Shown here piece by piece: positions 24,731 to 33,872 of a stretch of 64,000 nt of DNA. The notes under the pieces were generated by a model. It had not been told where the DNA came from. It made no database searches and worked only from the letters and a program-made list of their open reading frames with translations. The DNA is from Clostridia bacterium (GTDB lineage: Bacteria > Bacillota > Clostridia > Christensenellales > CAG-917): contig JAFTSA010000007.1 in NCBI GenBank assembly GCA_017461985.1, forward strand, positions 1-64,000. The letters run 5' to 3'. The position numbers were made by a program, and so were the translations under genes. Positions within the stretch are counted from its first letter, which is position 1. Each line of letters starts with the position of its first letter.

Positions 24731-25432
24731 TTAATAGCCACCACGGATTGAGAGGACTTCTCCTGTGATGTAGTCGGCGGAAAGCAAAAACATAACCGCT
24801 TCTGCAACCTCACTGGGTTTTCCAAGTCTGCCCATAGGGATTTCTTCCACAAAGGCACGGAGTTCATCATCGGTGTAGGTCTTCATCATATCCGTGTCAA
24901 TAGCTCCGGGAGCCACTGCATTGACGGTTATGCCCATAGGCGCAAGTTCCTTGGCAAGGGCTTTGGTGAGGCCTATGACGCCTGCCTTTGATGCGGAATA
25001 ATGAGTTTCCATGCTAGCCCCGTCCGTGCCCCACATTGAGGACAGGTTGACAATCCTGCCATATCCCTTTGAAATCATGCCGGGGACAACCTCCCTTGTC
25101 ACAAAGAAAGTGCCGTCCAGATTGACACCTATCATACGATGCCAGTCCTCATCGGTTATGTCTTGGAAGAGTTTGTCTTGGGCTATGCCTGCATTGTTGA
25201 CAAGGAGGTCAACTCCGCCCATATCCGCCTTGATTTTGGCAATCAATTCCTTCACCTGAGCGGAAGAGGACACGTCACATTGGTAGGCCTTTGCGCCCAC
25301 CTCTTTTGCCAAATTTTCGGCCTTTTCCTTGTTGGTGACGTAGGTGAAAGCCACCCTATACTTGCCTACGGCAAGACGTACGATGGCCTCCCCTATCCCA
25401 CGGCTTCCGCCAGTGATAAGAATTGTTTTCAT
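24731..25432 (-). CDS. fabG: Short-chain dehydrogenase/3-oxoacyl-ACP reductase
   Basis: NAD(P)H-dependent ketoreductase, probably the 3-ketoacyl-ACP step of fatty acid synthesis. Rossmann motif TGGSRGIGEA (residues 7-16), NNAG, and catalytic Ser...Tyr-x3-Lys in SSMWGTDGASMETHYSASK. C-terminal MFLLSADYITGEVLSIRGGY is FabG-like. The start is the ATG at 25432, one base after the upstream stop; an upstream in-frame ATG at 25477 would add an unlikely RRQKKRQKK tail. No other fab genes are nearby, so another ketone substrate is possible. Confidence 0.85.
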   Translation of the reverse strand: MKTILITGGSRGIGEAIVRLAVGKYRVAFTYVTNKEKAENLAKEVGAKAYQCDVSSSAQVKELIAKIKADMGGVDLLVNNAGIAQDKLFQDITDEDWHRMIGVNLDGTFFVTREVVPGMISKGYGRIVNLSSMWGTDGASMETHYSASKAGVIGLTKALAKELAPMGITVNAVAPGAIDTDMMKTYTDDELRAFVEEIPMGRLGKPSEVAEAVMFLLSADYITGEVLSIRGGY

Positions 25433-25433
25433 A

Positions 25434-26852
25434 TTATTCTGCTTTTTCTGCCTCTTCTTTTGCCGCCTTGTCTGCATCGTTCATGAAACCGAGCATTGTG
25501 GGTTCATCTGCGTCTGCAAGGTCTGCTGCGTAGAGATAGTTGTAGTTTTCGCTGTCAAAGAAGAACATTGTGCCGTCAACAAATTCAACGTTGAGCCAGT
25601 TGGTGACGATGCCTGCTTCGAGGACGACCTTTTCATTGGCGCTTGCATCAAGTTTTGCTGCGTAGAGTTTGCCACCAGTTGAATCAGTGTAGTACACTGT
25701 GCCGTCAAGGACGTATTGGATGGTGATTGCTCTACCGATGACAAGGTTTTCAGTTGTGTCTGCTTCTGCGGTTGTCACAAGATAGGTCTTGTTTGCGCTG
25801 GTTGACACAAGTGCGCCAGCATTGTAGCCGAGAGGATACACTGTTGACAGTGCTGTGCTCTTTGAAAGGTGCTTTTCAGTTGTGACGTCAAAGTCTCCGC
25901 CAAATGCAACTTTGTTGACAAAGAGGCCTCTGCCTTCTTCTTGGCTGTTGATGTAGTTTGCCTTGTTGTAGTAGAGGGTGACACCGCCATCTTCAACGAC
26001 CATATCGATGAGGTTGAAACTGAAGACCTTGGTGGGGAAATAGTCAACGTAGTTTTCCTTTTCATTTTCTGCAAGATAGGTGAGTTTGTCAGCAAGGACT
26101 TTCTTGTCTGTGCCGTCGTACTTCACTGCGTTCAAGGTGTTGCAGAATTCATAGCTTTGGTCACCGGTGACTGTTTCGGTGTAGTAGACATAGTCACTTG
26201 CATAGTCCCAAAGCACTGTTTCAACGTTTTCAAGGAAGACACCGCCTGTGACGCCCTTTGCGTTGTCACTGCTCTTTGTTGTGTCCATACCGCTGAAATC
26301 GATATAGTTGACGGTGGTTGCGCCTGATGCCATGTAGAGGATTCTTGAAGGTGTAAAGAAATATCTGCTGCTACGGCTGTTGATGGTTGCGATGAGTTGA
26401 GTCACACTGCCGTCAATCTTTGTGCGCATAAAGTCGGTGTGGGTGGTTGATGCAACACCGCTCTTGTCCATGTCGTTGTTGGGGGTTGCATAGTAAATCC
26501 ATTCGCCGAAGATTGCAAAGCCGCCGTCTGCGTTTTGGTTGTACACTTGCTTGGGAACAACCACGACTGCATCTGAGTAAGTGCCGTCTGCGTTGAGTTT
26601 TGCTCTCACGATTGCGTTTTTGACGGGGGTGCCCCAGGTGTTGTCCACTGTGGTGTTGGTGTCATAACCATTGATGAAATAGACGTATTCGCCTTGCTTG
26701 ACGTAGTATCCGCCATTTGATTCAACTGCTGCGTCGGGGTTTCCGCCGCCGATTGAATTCCATTCAAACTTGTTGCAACCGACGAGAACTGCGGTGAGGA
26801 CTGCAACGAGAGCCACGATGGCGATGATGCTGACTAAATGTTTCTTGTTCAT
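25434..26852 (-). CDS. Surface lipoprotein with beta-propeller-like (DUF5050-type) repeats
   Basis: 472 residues; lipobox VLVGC (Cys26). The mature protein repeats a short pattern of aromatic strand plus lysine/aspartate turn, such as GEYVYFINGY, GEWIYYATPN, DGTVYYTDS and DGTMFFFDSENYNYLY, as in DUF5050 or low-density-lipoprotein-receptor-type propellers. No enzyme motif is seen. It is followed one base later by fabG, with which it may be co-transcribed. Its role is unknown. Confidence 0.75.
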   Translation of the reverse strand: MNKKHLVSIIAIVALVAVLTAVLVGCNKFEWNSIGGGNPDAAVESNGGYYVKQGEYVYFINGYDTNTTVDNTWGTPVKNAIVRAKLNADGTYSDAVVVVPKQVYNQNADGGFAIFGEWIYYATPNNDMDKSGVASTTHTDFMRTKIDGSVTQLIATINSRSSRYFFTPSRILYMASGATTVNYIDFSGMDTTKSSDNAKGVTGGVFLENVETVLWDYASDYVYYTETVTGDQSYEFCNTLNAVKYDGTDKKVLADKLTYLAENEKENYVDYFPTKVFSFNLIDMVVEDGGVTLYYNKANYINSQEEGRGLFVNKVAFGGDFDVTTEKHLSKSTALSTVYPLGYNAGALVSTSANKTYLVTTAEADTTENLVIGRAITIQYVLDGTVYYTDSTGGKLYAAKLDASANEKVVLEAGIVTNWLNVEFVDGTMFFFDSENYNYLYAADLADADEPTMLGFMNDADKAAKEEAEKAE

Positions 26853-26908
26853 AATATACTCCTGATTTTGCTACTATATTTGTGGCTTGTGCCAATGAGT
26901 TTTATTCC

Positions 26909-26925
26909 TGCATACTCTGTATGCA
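26909..26925. promoter_or_regulatory. Perfect palindrome between aspS and the DUF5050-type gene
   Basis: TGCATAC-TCT-GTATGCA. It follows the aspS stop and precedes the lipoprotein gene, without a T run, so it may be an operator or a weak transcript end. Confidence 0.4.
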
Positions 26926-26943
26926 AATTGATGTTCTAATGGG

Positions 26944-28701
26944 TTATTTTTCAATTTCGTCTTCTTTGACGTCAAGTTTGATGTGGACGTCACGAAGTTG
27001 TTGCTCGGTGACGGTTGAAGGTGCGTTCATCAAGATATCACGGGCGTTTCTGTCCATGGGGAAGACGATGATTTCTCTTATACTTTGTTCTGCTGCAAGG
27101 AGCATAACCATACGGTCAACACCGGGTGCGATGCCTGCGTGAGGAGGTGCACCAAACTTGAATGCGTTGTACAATGCAGAGAATTTCTTTTCGATGACGT
27201 CAATGCCGTATCCTGCAATTTCAAATGCCTTTTCCATGATGGCGGGCTCGTGGTTTCTCACTGCACCGCTGCTGAGTTCAACGCCGTTGACAACACTGTC
27301 ATATTGATATGCAAGGATGTCAAGAGGATTCATTGTGTTCAGTGCGTTCAAACCGCCTTGAGGCATACTGAAAGGATTGTGGCTGAAGCCGATGTTGCCT
27401 TCGTCGTCCAGTTCGTACATGGGGAAGTCAACAATCCAGCAGAAACGGAATGCGTTCTTTTCAAGAAGGTCAAGACCGACACCCAGTTCGGTGCGGAGAT
27501 AGCCTGCTTGTTTCCATGCATCTTTTTCTTCTGCGATAAGTGCGACAAATGCACCTGCTTTGAGGTCAAGTCTTTCAACGAGAGCATCTTTGCAATCCAC
27601 TGCAAACTTGGTGATTCCGCCTTGGAGTTCGCCCTTTTCATCAAGTTTGAACCAGTACATACTGCTTGCGCCGTTAAGCTTGACCTTTTCGGTCAATGCA
27701 TCAATGAACTTTCTGCCAACGTTTGCGCCGTTGACTGCCACTGCCTTGATGGTCTTGCCCTTTTCAAAGAAAGGTGCTTTTTCTTCAAGAATATCGGTGA
27801 CGTCCTTGATGATGAGGGGGTTTCTCAGGTCGGGTTTGTCTGAGCCGTAGTCACGGATTGCATCTCTATATTTGATGCGACGGAAAGGTCCTTTATCTAC
27901 GGAGTAGCCCTTAGGGCTAAACTCTGTGAAAACACCTGACAGGACTTCTTCCATAACTGTGAAGACGTCCTCTTGTGTTGCAAAGCACATTTCTGTGTCA
28001 AGTTGATAAAATTCGCCGGGGCTACGGTCTGCTCTTGCGTCTTCATCTCTAAAGCAAGGTGCAATTTGGAAATACTTGTCAAAGCCTGATGCCATCAGCA
28101 GTTGCTTGTATTGTTGAGGTGCTTGAGGCAGTGCGTAAAACTTGCCGGGGTGCAATCTTGAAGGCACGATGAAGTCTCTTGCGCCTTCAGGGGATGAGCT
28201 GGTGAGGATAGGTGTGGTGATTTCAAGGAATCCCATATCCGTCATCTTTCTTCTAAGCCAGCTGACAACCTTTGCACGGAATACGATTTTGTCCTTGACT
28301 TCGGGGTTTCTCAGGTCAAGGAAACGATATTTAAGACGTGTGTCCTCTCTTGATGAAGTGCTTGTTGCCACTTCAAAGGGGAGTTGCTCATAGCACTTGC
28401 CAAGGACTTCGATCTTTTCGGGTTCGATTTCGATCATGCCTGTGGGCATATCGGGGTTGGGGGATGAGCGGAGGATAACCTTACCTTCAACAGAGATTGT
28501 TGATTCACGAGGGATATCTCTCACAAGTGCCTTTGTTTCTTCGTCTGCTGCCACCACTTGGGTGTAGCCGTAAAAGTCACGAAGTACGAAGAAAATCACT
28601 GCGCCAAGGTCACGGGTGGATGACAACCATCCGCAAAGCTTGACCTTTTGTCCAACGTTTTGTTCGGTGAGTTCACCGCAGTTGTGTGTTCTAAGTTCCA
28701 T
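26944..28701 (-). CDS. aspS: Aspartyl-tRNA synthetase
   Basis: Charges tRNA-Asp. 585 residues, bacterial type: N-terminal OB anticodon-binding domain (KVKLCGWLSSTRDLGAVIFFVLRD), class II core with FLEITTPILTSSSPEGARDFIVPSR, QAPQQYKQLLM and CFRDEDARADR, a GAD insertion domain, and motif 3 near GAPPHAGIAPGVDRMVMLL. The ATG at 28701 has GGAAGG upstream; the longer frame to 28725 is not needed. It lies in a leftward cluster after asnS and asnA. Confidence 0.95.
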   Translation of the reverse strand: MELRTHNCGELTEQNVGQKVKLCGWLSSTRDLGAVIFFVLRDFYGYTQVVAADEETKALVRDIPRESTISVEGKVILRSSPNPDMPTGMIEIEPEKIEVLGKCYEQLPFEVATSTSSREDTRLKYRFLDLRNPEVKDKIVFRAKVVSWLRRKMTDMGFLEITTPILTSSSPEGARDFIVPSRLHPGKFYALPQAPQQYKQLLMASGFDKYFQIAPCFRDEDARADRSPGEFYQLDTEMCFATQEDVFTVMEEVLSGVFTEFSPKGYSVDKGPFRRIKYRDAIRDYGSDKPDLRNPLIIKDVTDILEEKAPFFEKGKTIKAVAVNGANVGRKFIDALTEKVKLNGASSMYWFKLDEKGELQGGITKFAVDCKDALVERLDLKAGAFVALIAEEKDAWKQAGYLRTELGVGLDLLEKNAFRFCWIVDFPMYELDDEGNIGFSHNPFSMPQGGLNALNTMNPLDILAYQYDSVVNGVELSSGAVRNHEPAIMEKAFEIAGYGIDVIEKKFSALYNAFKFGAPPHAGIAPGVDRMVMLLAAEQSIREIIVFPMDRNARDILMNAPSTVTEQQLRDVHIKLDVKEDEIEK

Positions 28702-28766
28702 ATTGCCTTCCGTTATAGTTTGCACAACTTGAGTTGTGTTTTTTTGTCTTCTTTGTTGTTTTCATC

Positions 28767-29771
28767 TTACAAAAGATGAATATTGTGCTTTTCGCACTCT
28801 TCTGCCATATCCTCAGGCCACAGGCTTGCTTGCACTTCGCCTATATGCGCCTTTTCAAGGATGAGCATACAAAGTCTTGATTGTCCTATTCCGCCGCCGA
28901 TTGTGAGAGGGAGTTCTCCTGACAGAACTTGCTTGTGATAGGTGTGCACAAGTCGGTCTGTTGCCCCTGCCATTTCCAGTTGCTTCACAAGGGTTTCACC
29001 GTCAACTCTTATGCCCATTGAGGATATTTCAAGGCTTTCACCGATGACGTCGTCGTAAAACAGAATATCTCCGTTCAAACTCCAGTCGTCATAGTCGGGG
29101 GCTCTACCATCGTGAGGTTTGCCGTTTGAGAGAGGTGCGCCTATCTTCATAAGAAACACCGTGCCGTATTCCTTTGCCGCCGCCGTTTCCCTTTGATGAG
29201 AGGTGAGGTTGGGATAGCGGTTCAAAAGTTCCTCGGTGGTGATGAAGGTCACTTCTCTTTTCAAACTACGTTTGATGACGGGATATGCGCGCTTTGTTTC
29301 CTCAAGAGTGTCGCATATTGTGCCAACCAGCCTTGTGACCACTCTCTTCAAAAAGTCCTCTGTGCGTTGCTCACGGCAGATGACCATTTCCCAGTCCCAT
29401 TGATCCACGTATATTGAGTGTACGTTGTCGCAACTGTCGTCACGGCGGATTGCGTTCATATCAGTGTACAACCCTTCACCACATTGAAAGCGATACTTCT
29501 TCAGTGCCATACGCTTCCATTTTGCAAGGGAGTGGACTATTTCTGCCTCTGCACCCTGCTCCTTCACGTCAAAGCGGACTGCTCTTTCGTGGCCGTTGAG
29601 GTCATCGTTTACACCCGTATGACTGCGCACCATTATGGGTGCGGACACACGCTCAAAGCCAAAGTTTTTGATAAAATTGCGCTGGAAAGCGTCCTTCACA
29701 AATTTAATGGCTTTTTCGGTTTCCCTAACAGTCATGTTAGGCTTGTAGTCGTCGGGTATAAACAGATACAT
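28767..29771 (-). CDS. asnA: Aspartate-ammonia ligase (asparagine synthetase A)
   Basis: Makes asparagine from aspartate, ammonia and ATP; class II synthetase fold. 334 residues starting with LFIPDDYKPNMTVRETE as in Firmicutes AsnA. Typical blocks include RVSAPIMVRSHTGVNDDLNG, DMNAIRRDD, DYDDWSLNGDILF and LTIGGGIGQSRLCML. The start has no good ribosome binding site, but a perfect palindrome CAATCTAT-AA-ATAGATTG (29779-29796) sits just upstream, between it and asnS, and could control it. Lying next to asnS and aspS, it links asparagine supply with tRNA charging. Confidence 0.93.
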   Translation of the reverse strand: MYLFIPDDYKPNMTVRETEKAIKFVKDAFQRNFIKNFGFERVSAPIMVRSHTGVNDDLNGHERAVRFDVKEQGAEAEIVHSLAKWKRMALKKYRFQCGEGLYTDMNAIRRDDSCDNVHSIYVDQWDWEMVICREQRTEDFLKRVVTRLVGTICDTLEETKRAYPVIKRSLKREVTFITTEELLNRYPNLTSHQRETAAAKEYGTVFLMKIGAPLSNGKPHDGRAPDYDDWSLNGDILFYDDVIGESLEISSMGIRVDGETLVKQLEMAGATDRLVHTYHKQVLSGELPLTIGGGIGQSRLCMLILEKAHIGEVQASLWPEDMAEECEKHNIHLL

Positions 29772-29778
29772 ATCAACA

Positions 29779-29796
29779 CAATCTATAAATAGATTG
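29779..29796. promoter_or_regulatory. Palindrome upstream of asnA
   Basis: Perfect 8-bp arms with AA centre, in the 27-bp gap between asnS and asnA. Possible operator or mRNA hairpin affecting asnA translation. Confidence 0.4.
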
Positions 29797-29798
29797 AA

Positions 29799-31187
29799 TT
29801 ACATCAAATCGCCGGTTGTTCTTGCATAGAGTTGGACGTCACGGATGTTTGAAATGCCGGTGACGTACATCATGATACGTTCAAGGCCAAGGCCGAATCC
29901 GCTATGTGGCACACTGCCGTACTTGCGGAGGTCCATATAGCCAACGTAGTCGTCAAGGTTCATATTGCGGTCAACCATTGCTTGCTTCAGTTTGTCATAG
30001 TCTGCTTCTCTTTCACTGCAACCGATGATTTCACCAACACCGGGCACAAGAAGGTCGGTTGCTGCAACGGTCTTGCCGTCGTCGTTTTGCTTCATATAAA
30101 AACTCTTGATGTGCTTGGGATAGTTGATGACAAACACGGGCTTGTTGAACACCTTTTCAGTGATGTATCTTTCGTGTTCAGATTGAAGGTCAAGACCCCA
30201 CTCCACAGGATAGACGAATTTTTCACCAGATTTTTTCAAAATCTCAATGGCTTCGGTGTAGTCAAGCACCTTGAATTCACTTTCAACAACGGCGGTGAGT
30301 TTTGCTCTCAAACCGCTTTCAAATGCCTTTTCAAAGAAAGCAATTTCTTCAGGGCATTCGTCAAGGACTGCCTTGATGATGTATTTGATCATGCTTTCAG
30401 CAATGTTGATGATGTCGGGCAGTTTTGCAAATGCCACTTCAGGCTCAACTTGCCAAAACTCTGCTGCGTGACGAGGAGTGTTGGAGTTTTCTGCACGGAA
30501 AGTAGGGCCAAAGGTGTAAATCTTGCCCATTGCCATTGCTGCCACTTCGCCTTCAAGTTGTCCGCTGACGGTGAGGCCAGCCTTTCTCTTGAAGAAGTCT
30601 GTTGCCATATACTCTGCTTCGTCTTTTGAAAGTTTTGCGCTTGCGCATCCGTGTGTTGTCACGTGGAAAATTTCACCTGCGCCTTCACAGTCACTGCCTG
30701 TAATGATGGGGGTGTGGATATATGTATATCCATTTTCTTGGAAGAAACGGTGGATTGCAAAACTAAGCTTGCTTCTCACACGGAGCATTGCGTTAAATGT
30801 ATTTGTTCTCACACGGAGGTGAGGAATTGTACGCAAAAATTCAAGAGAGTGATATTTCTTTTGCAGAGGATAGTCTTGAGGACAGTCACCAAGAAGTTCG
30901 ATACTTTCTGCGTTGATTTCGTAATCCCCTTGATTCATTGCAGGGACAACTGTGCCGTTCACAAGAAGTGATGCGCCGTTTTTCAAGCATTTGGAAAGTT
31001 CTGCACCGTCAAACTTTGCTTTGTCAATGACGATTTGCAGATGCTTCAGTGAAGTGCCGTCGTTGAGAGCAACAAATGCCATAGTCTTGCTGTCCCGTGC
31101 AGTTCTTGCCCAGCCAGCAACCACAACTGATTTGCCTTCGTAGTCTTTGCCGTTTGTAAGAATGTCAATGATGTCAATGTTTTTCAT
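29799..31187 (-). CDS. asnS: Asparaginyl-tRNA synthetase
   Basis: Charges tRNA-Asn. 462 residues: N-terminal OB domain (KSVVVAGWARTARDSKTMAF), class II core with YIHTPIITGSDCEGAGEIF, FGPTFRAENSNTPRHAAEFW (motif 2) and GFGLGLERIMMYV (motif 3). The NTPRH sequence and overall form are those of AsnRS rather than AspRS. AGGAG precedes the ATG. First gene of a leftward asnS-asnA-aspS run; its presence means tRNA-Asn can be charged directly. Confidence 0.95.
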   Translation of the reverse strand: MKNIDIIDILTNGKDYEGKSVVVAGWARTARDSKTMAFVALNDGTSLKHLQIVIDKAKFDGAELSKCLKNGASLLVNGTVVPAMNQGDYEINAESIELLGDCPQDYPLQKKYHSLEFLRTIPHLRVRTNTFNAMLRVRSKLSFAIHRFFQENGYTYIHTPIITGSDCEGAGEIFHVTTHGCASAKLSKDEAEYMATDFFKRKAGLTVSGQLEGEVAAMAMGKIYTFGPTFRAENSNTPRHAAEFWQVEPEVAFAKLPDIINIAESMIKYIIKAVLDECPEEIAFFEKAFESGLRAKLTAVVESEFKVLDYTEAIEILKKSGEKFVYPVEWGLDLQSEHERYITEKVFNKPVFVINYPKHIKSFYMKQNDDGKTVAATDLLVPGVGEIIGCSEREADYDKLKQAMVDRNMNLDDYVGYMDLRKYGSVPHSGFGLGLERIMMYVTGISNIRDVQLYARTTGDLM

Positions 31188-31208
31188 AAAAAACTCCTAT
31201 ATTTGACT

Positions 31209-31237
31209 ATTATAATTTTAATTATAAATTTTGTAAA
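31209..31237 (-). promoter_or_regulatory. Promoter of asnS
   Basis: On the minus strand TTTACA, 17 bp, TATAAT, giving a very short leader. No T-box leader is present. Confidence 0.65.
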
Positions 31238-31262
31238 GAGATTTTTGCACGTGAGAAAAAAG

Positions 31263-31292
31263 TTGACTAAATATTGCGCTTTCAACTATACT
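31263..31292 (+). promoter_or_regulatory. Promoter of trxB
   Basis: TTGACT, 18 bp, TATACT, divergent from the asnS promoter and about 30 bp before the trxB start. Confidence 0.65.
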
Positions 31293-31322
31293 AAACTCAA
31301 CAAATTGTGTTTTGAGGTGTTT

Positions 31323-32219
31323 ATGCACGATCTTTTAATTCTTGGCGCAGGCCCTGCAGGGCTCACCGCAGGCATTTACGGCGCACGTGGTGGACTTGAC
31401 ACAGTCATCGTTGAAAGAAAATCCTTTGGCGGTCAAGCCGCAATCACTCCCGAGGTGGAAAACTATCCCGGTGTACAACACACAGACGGTTTCTCCCTCA
31501 CCTTCACTATGGAGCAACAAGCCCGCTCCTTTGGTGTGGATTTCGTCTATGACGAAGTGGAAAGCGTGTCCCTTGACGGAGAAGTAAAGTCGGTGACCAC
31601 AAAAAATAACGGTGTCATTGAGGCAAAATCAGTCATCATTGCCTGTGGCGCAGAGGCAAAAAAACTGGGTGTTGAAGGTGAAACATCCCTCATCGGCAAA
31701 GGAATCAGTTATTGCGCAACCTGTGACGGCAGATTTTTCAAAGGTAGACCTGTTGCCGTTGTTGGCGGCGGAAATACCGCAGTCGAAGACGCGCTCTACC
31801 TCTCCGCTTTTGCAAGTGAAGTCTATCTCATCCACAGACGGGACCAACTTCGTGCAAGCGCAGTGCTTGCTGACAAGGTGAAAAACTCATCAGTCAATAT
31901 CCTGTGGGATAGTGTTGTTGAAAGTTTGGAGGGTGACCCTCTTGAAAAAATCAACGTGAAAAACGTGAAAACTGGTGAAACGAAAGCCCTTGACGTGGCT
32001 TGTGTGTTTGTGGCAGTAGGTCAAACCCCTGCTTCAGCTATGTTCATTGACAAAGTTGCCCACGAAAACGGCTATATCTTAGCAGATGAAAATATGGCAA
32101 CCTCAGTTGCAGGCGTTTTTGTGGCAGGTGACATACGCAAGACACCTCTCAGACAAATCGTCACCGCCTGTGCAGACGGCGCAATCGCCGCAGAAAGCGC
32201 AATCAAGTATTTGACGTAA
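31323..32219 (+). CDS. trxB: Thioredoxin reductase
   Basis: Reduces thioredoxin with NADPH. 298 residues with FAD motif LGAGPAGLTAGIYGARGG, redox-active CATC (in SYCATCDGRFF), NADPH motif AVVGGGNTAVEDALYL and C-terminal FAD motif GVFVAGDIRKTPLRQ. The ATG at 31323 with GAGGTG upstream is chosen; the 40-codon extension to 31203 overlaps the promoter. It is a single gene facing against its neighbours and ends at a terminator. Confidence 0.93.
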   Translation: MHDLLILGAGPAGLTAGIYGARGGLDTVIVERKSFGGQAAITPEVENYPGVQHTDGFSLTFTMEQQARSFGVDFVYDEVESVSLDGEVKSVTTKNNGVIEAKSVIIACGAEAKKLGVEGETSLIGKGISYCATCDGRFFKGRPVAVVGGGNTAVEDALYLSAFASEVYLIHRRDQLRASAVLADKVKNSSVNILWDSVVESLEGDPLEKINVKNVKTGETKALDVACVFVAVGQTPASAMFIDKVAHENGYILADENMATSVAGVFVAGDIRKTPLRQIVTACADGAIAAESAIKYLT

Positions 32220-32245
32220 AGGAAAAGTTAAATTTCACACAAAAC

Positions 32246-32273
32246 AAAAAAAACGGCGATGAGCCGTTTTTTT
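32246..32273 (+). terminator. Terminator of trxB
   Basis: AAAAAAACGGC-GATGA-GCCGTTTTTTT. Confidence 0.85.
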
Positions 32274-32283
32274 GATAAAAAGG

Positions 32284-32375
32284 AAAAGAGCGCTGGGAAT
32301 ACTACTTCCAGTGCTCTCTTCTTATGATAAGGGGGAAAATTATGAGCTGTTTTGAAGCAATCATTTCCTGATTGC
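32284..32375 (-). ncRNA. Small antisense RNA with own promoter and terminator
   Basis: A consensus promoter at 32382-32410 would start a leftward RNA near 32375. A terminator hairpin at 32289-32319 (AGAGCACTGG/CCAGCGCTCT with a G-T pair, then TTTTCCTTTTT) would end it, giving about 90 nt. No open frame of note lies on this strand. On the opposite strand it covers a strong AAGGGGG ribosome binding site (32329-32335) and a nine-codon frame from 32342. The layout is that of an antisense regulator of a type I toxin, but the toxin frame is very short. Confidence 0.5.
32342..32371 (+). pseudogene. Mini-ORF under the antisense RNA, possible toxin remnant
   Basis: ATG with AAGGGGGAAAA upstream encodes MSCFEAIIS and then TGA. 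The MS-x-FEA start and purine-rich site are reminiscent of holin-like type I toxin genes, in which the peptide continues into a hydrophobic helix. Here a stop truncates it, and a 7-bp hairpin (32359-32377) covers the stop. The resemblance is from memory and weak. Confidence 0.25.
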
Positions 32376-32381
32376 AAACAC

Positions 32382-32410
32382 ATATTAGCACCGACTTAAA
32401 ATGCTGTCAA
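32382..32410 (-). promoter_or_regulatory. Promoter of the antisense RNA
   Basis: On the minus strand TTGACA, 17 bp, TAATAT: a perfect -35 and near-consensus -10 with ideal spacing, in a convergent gap where no promoter is needed for either flanking gene. Confidence 0.65.
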
Positions 32411-32511
32411 GAGTTTTTGTGAACTTTTTTCATATTTTTTTAAAAATTTTTCAAAAAAGTCAACAAATCTTGGTTTTTTGACAAAGAAAAAAGTCGGTTT
32501 TTGTAGGTTTT

Positions 32512-33771
32512 TCAAAGCAAATTTTCTTTTATGATTTTCGCGTAATCTACCCCCTCTAAATATTCTTCAACCGATATTCTAACAAGGTTTTCTGTGCCAC
32601 TTGGACGGACAATTAGCCGTCCTTTTTCACCAATTTTTAGGATGGTTTTTGCTAGTTTTTCTTGGAAGTTTTGGCTCATATAGTAAAGTCGTGGATTTTC
32701 CACTTCTAACCCAAAATTTTCTGTTTTGTATTCTTTCGCTTTTTTCACGGTTTTTGCCATAAAAACCTCCAAAAACGCCAAAAGTGACACCAACCCATCC
32801 CCAGTAGATGCTCGGTCTAGAAGAATTAGATGACCGCTTTTTTCACCACCCAACAGGCAATTTTGCCTCTTCATAAGGTCAAAAACGTGTTTATCCCCCA
32901 CGTCTGCTCGGTGAAAAGGTATGTTTTTCAGTTGAAATTCCCTTTCAATTCCACTGCCTGTCATGATTGTGCCAACCACTCCACCAATATCTTTTCCGCT
33001 TGCCTTATAGTGCAATGCAATATTGTATAGCATTTGGTCGCCGTCATAGACTTCTCCGTCCAAAACCGACAACACCCTATCACCATCTCCGTCAAAGGCA
33101 AAACCTATGCTGTCACGAGGGATTTTCTTTGCAAAGTCCTCAATGTGCACTGCTCCGCACCCTACGTTGACCTTTGTGCCGTCAATGTCGTTGTTCAGTG
33201 CCACCACGTCTGCACCGAGGGTTTCAAGGACGTCCTTTGCTAGATATGAAAAACAGCCGTGAGCAGTGTCTATGTACACCTTTTTATTTAGGGCGGTCAG
33301 ATCTAGGTGTTGAAAAATTGCAATGATATGCCTTTTGTACTCCCTTCCTGCACCAGACAATATCTCAACTTGCCCACTTCCGCTTGGATATGAAGGGTTG
33401 TTGATTTCATCGTCTAACGCCTTGTCGAGGGCAACTTCTTCGGCCTCGTCCAACTTTTCCGCGCCCATAACTTTCAGTCCGTTATATTCGGGCGGATTGT
33501 GAGAGGCGGTTATCATAATCCCTTTCGCCCCTTTTACTTTTGCTGTATGAGCAAGGGCAGGTGTTGGAATCACCCCTGCAAGCCCCACCTTTGCACCTGC
33601 CGACAAAAGCCCTTTTGTCAGTTCCTTTTCTATATCTATTGACGATGGCCGTGTGTCACGACCTACAACAACAAAGCGGTTGTTTCTTCCCACAACCACA
33701 CCCAGCGCGTATGAAAGCGCCAACACCTTTTCACTCTTCCCACGTATTCCGTCTGTGCCAAAATATTTCAT
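32512..33771 (-). CDS. glmM: Phosphoglucosamine mutase
   Basis: Converts glucosamine-6-phosphate to glucosamine-1-phosphate for cell-wall synthesis. Motifs: KYFGTDGIRG start, phosphoserine loop TASHNPPEYNG, metal loop DGDGDR, sugar loop GGEKSGH and phosphate loop RPSGTENLVR. At 419 residues it is somewhat shorter than the usual 445-450. No ribosome binding site is seen before the ATG and a -10-like CATATA is close, so the mRNA may have a very short leader. Confidence 0.93.
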   Translation of the reverse strand: MKYFGTDGIRGKSEKVLALSYALGVVVGRNNRFVVVGRDTRPSSIDIEKELTKGLLSAGAKVGLAGVIPTPALAHTAKVKGAKGIMITASHNPPEYNGLKVMGAEKLDEAEEVALDKALDDEINNPSYPSGSGQVEILSGAGREYKRHIIAIFQHLDLTALNKKVYIDTAHGCFSYLAKDVLETLGADVVALNNDIDGTKVNVGCGAVHIEDFAKKIPRDSIGFAFDGDGDRVLSVLDGEVYDGDQMLYNIALHYKASGKDIGGVVGTIMTGSGIEREFQLKNIPFHRADVGDKHVFDLMKRQNCLLGGEKSGHLILLDRASTGDGLVSLLAFLEVFMAKTVKKAKEYKTENFGLEVENPRLYYMSQNFQEKLAKTILKIGEKGRLIVRPSGTENLVRISVEEYLEGVDYAKIIKENLL

Positions 33772-33809
33772 ACGTCAATATATGTGATGAGGTGTGCCAA
33801 AGTGCAAAC

Positions 33810-33843
33810 AAAATAAAAAGACAAGCAACACCGGTTGCTTGTC
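33810..33843 (-). terminator. Terminator of the rpmH-mnmG operon
   Basis: GACAAGCAAC-ACCG-GTTGCTTGTC; the minus strand continues TTTTTATTTT. Confidence 0.85.
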
Positions 33844-33872
33844 AAATTGCTTGTTTTCACAAAATCGAGGGT

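Noticed and set aside
31188..31322. T-box leader for asnS
   Set aside because: The gap is only 135 bp, contains two divergent promoters and lacks the T-box core and antiterminator.
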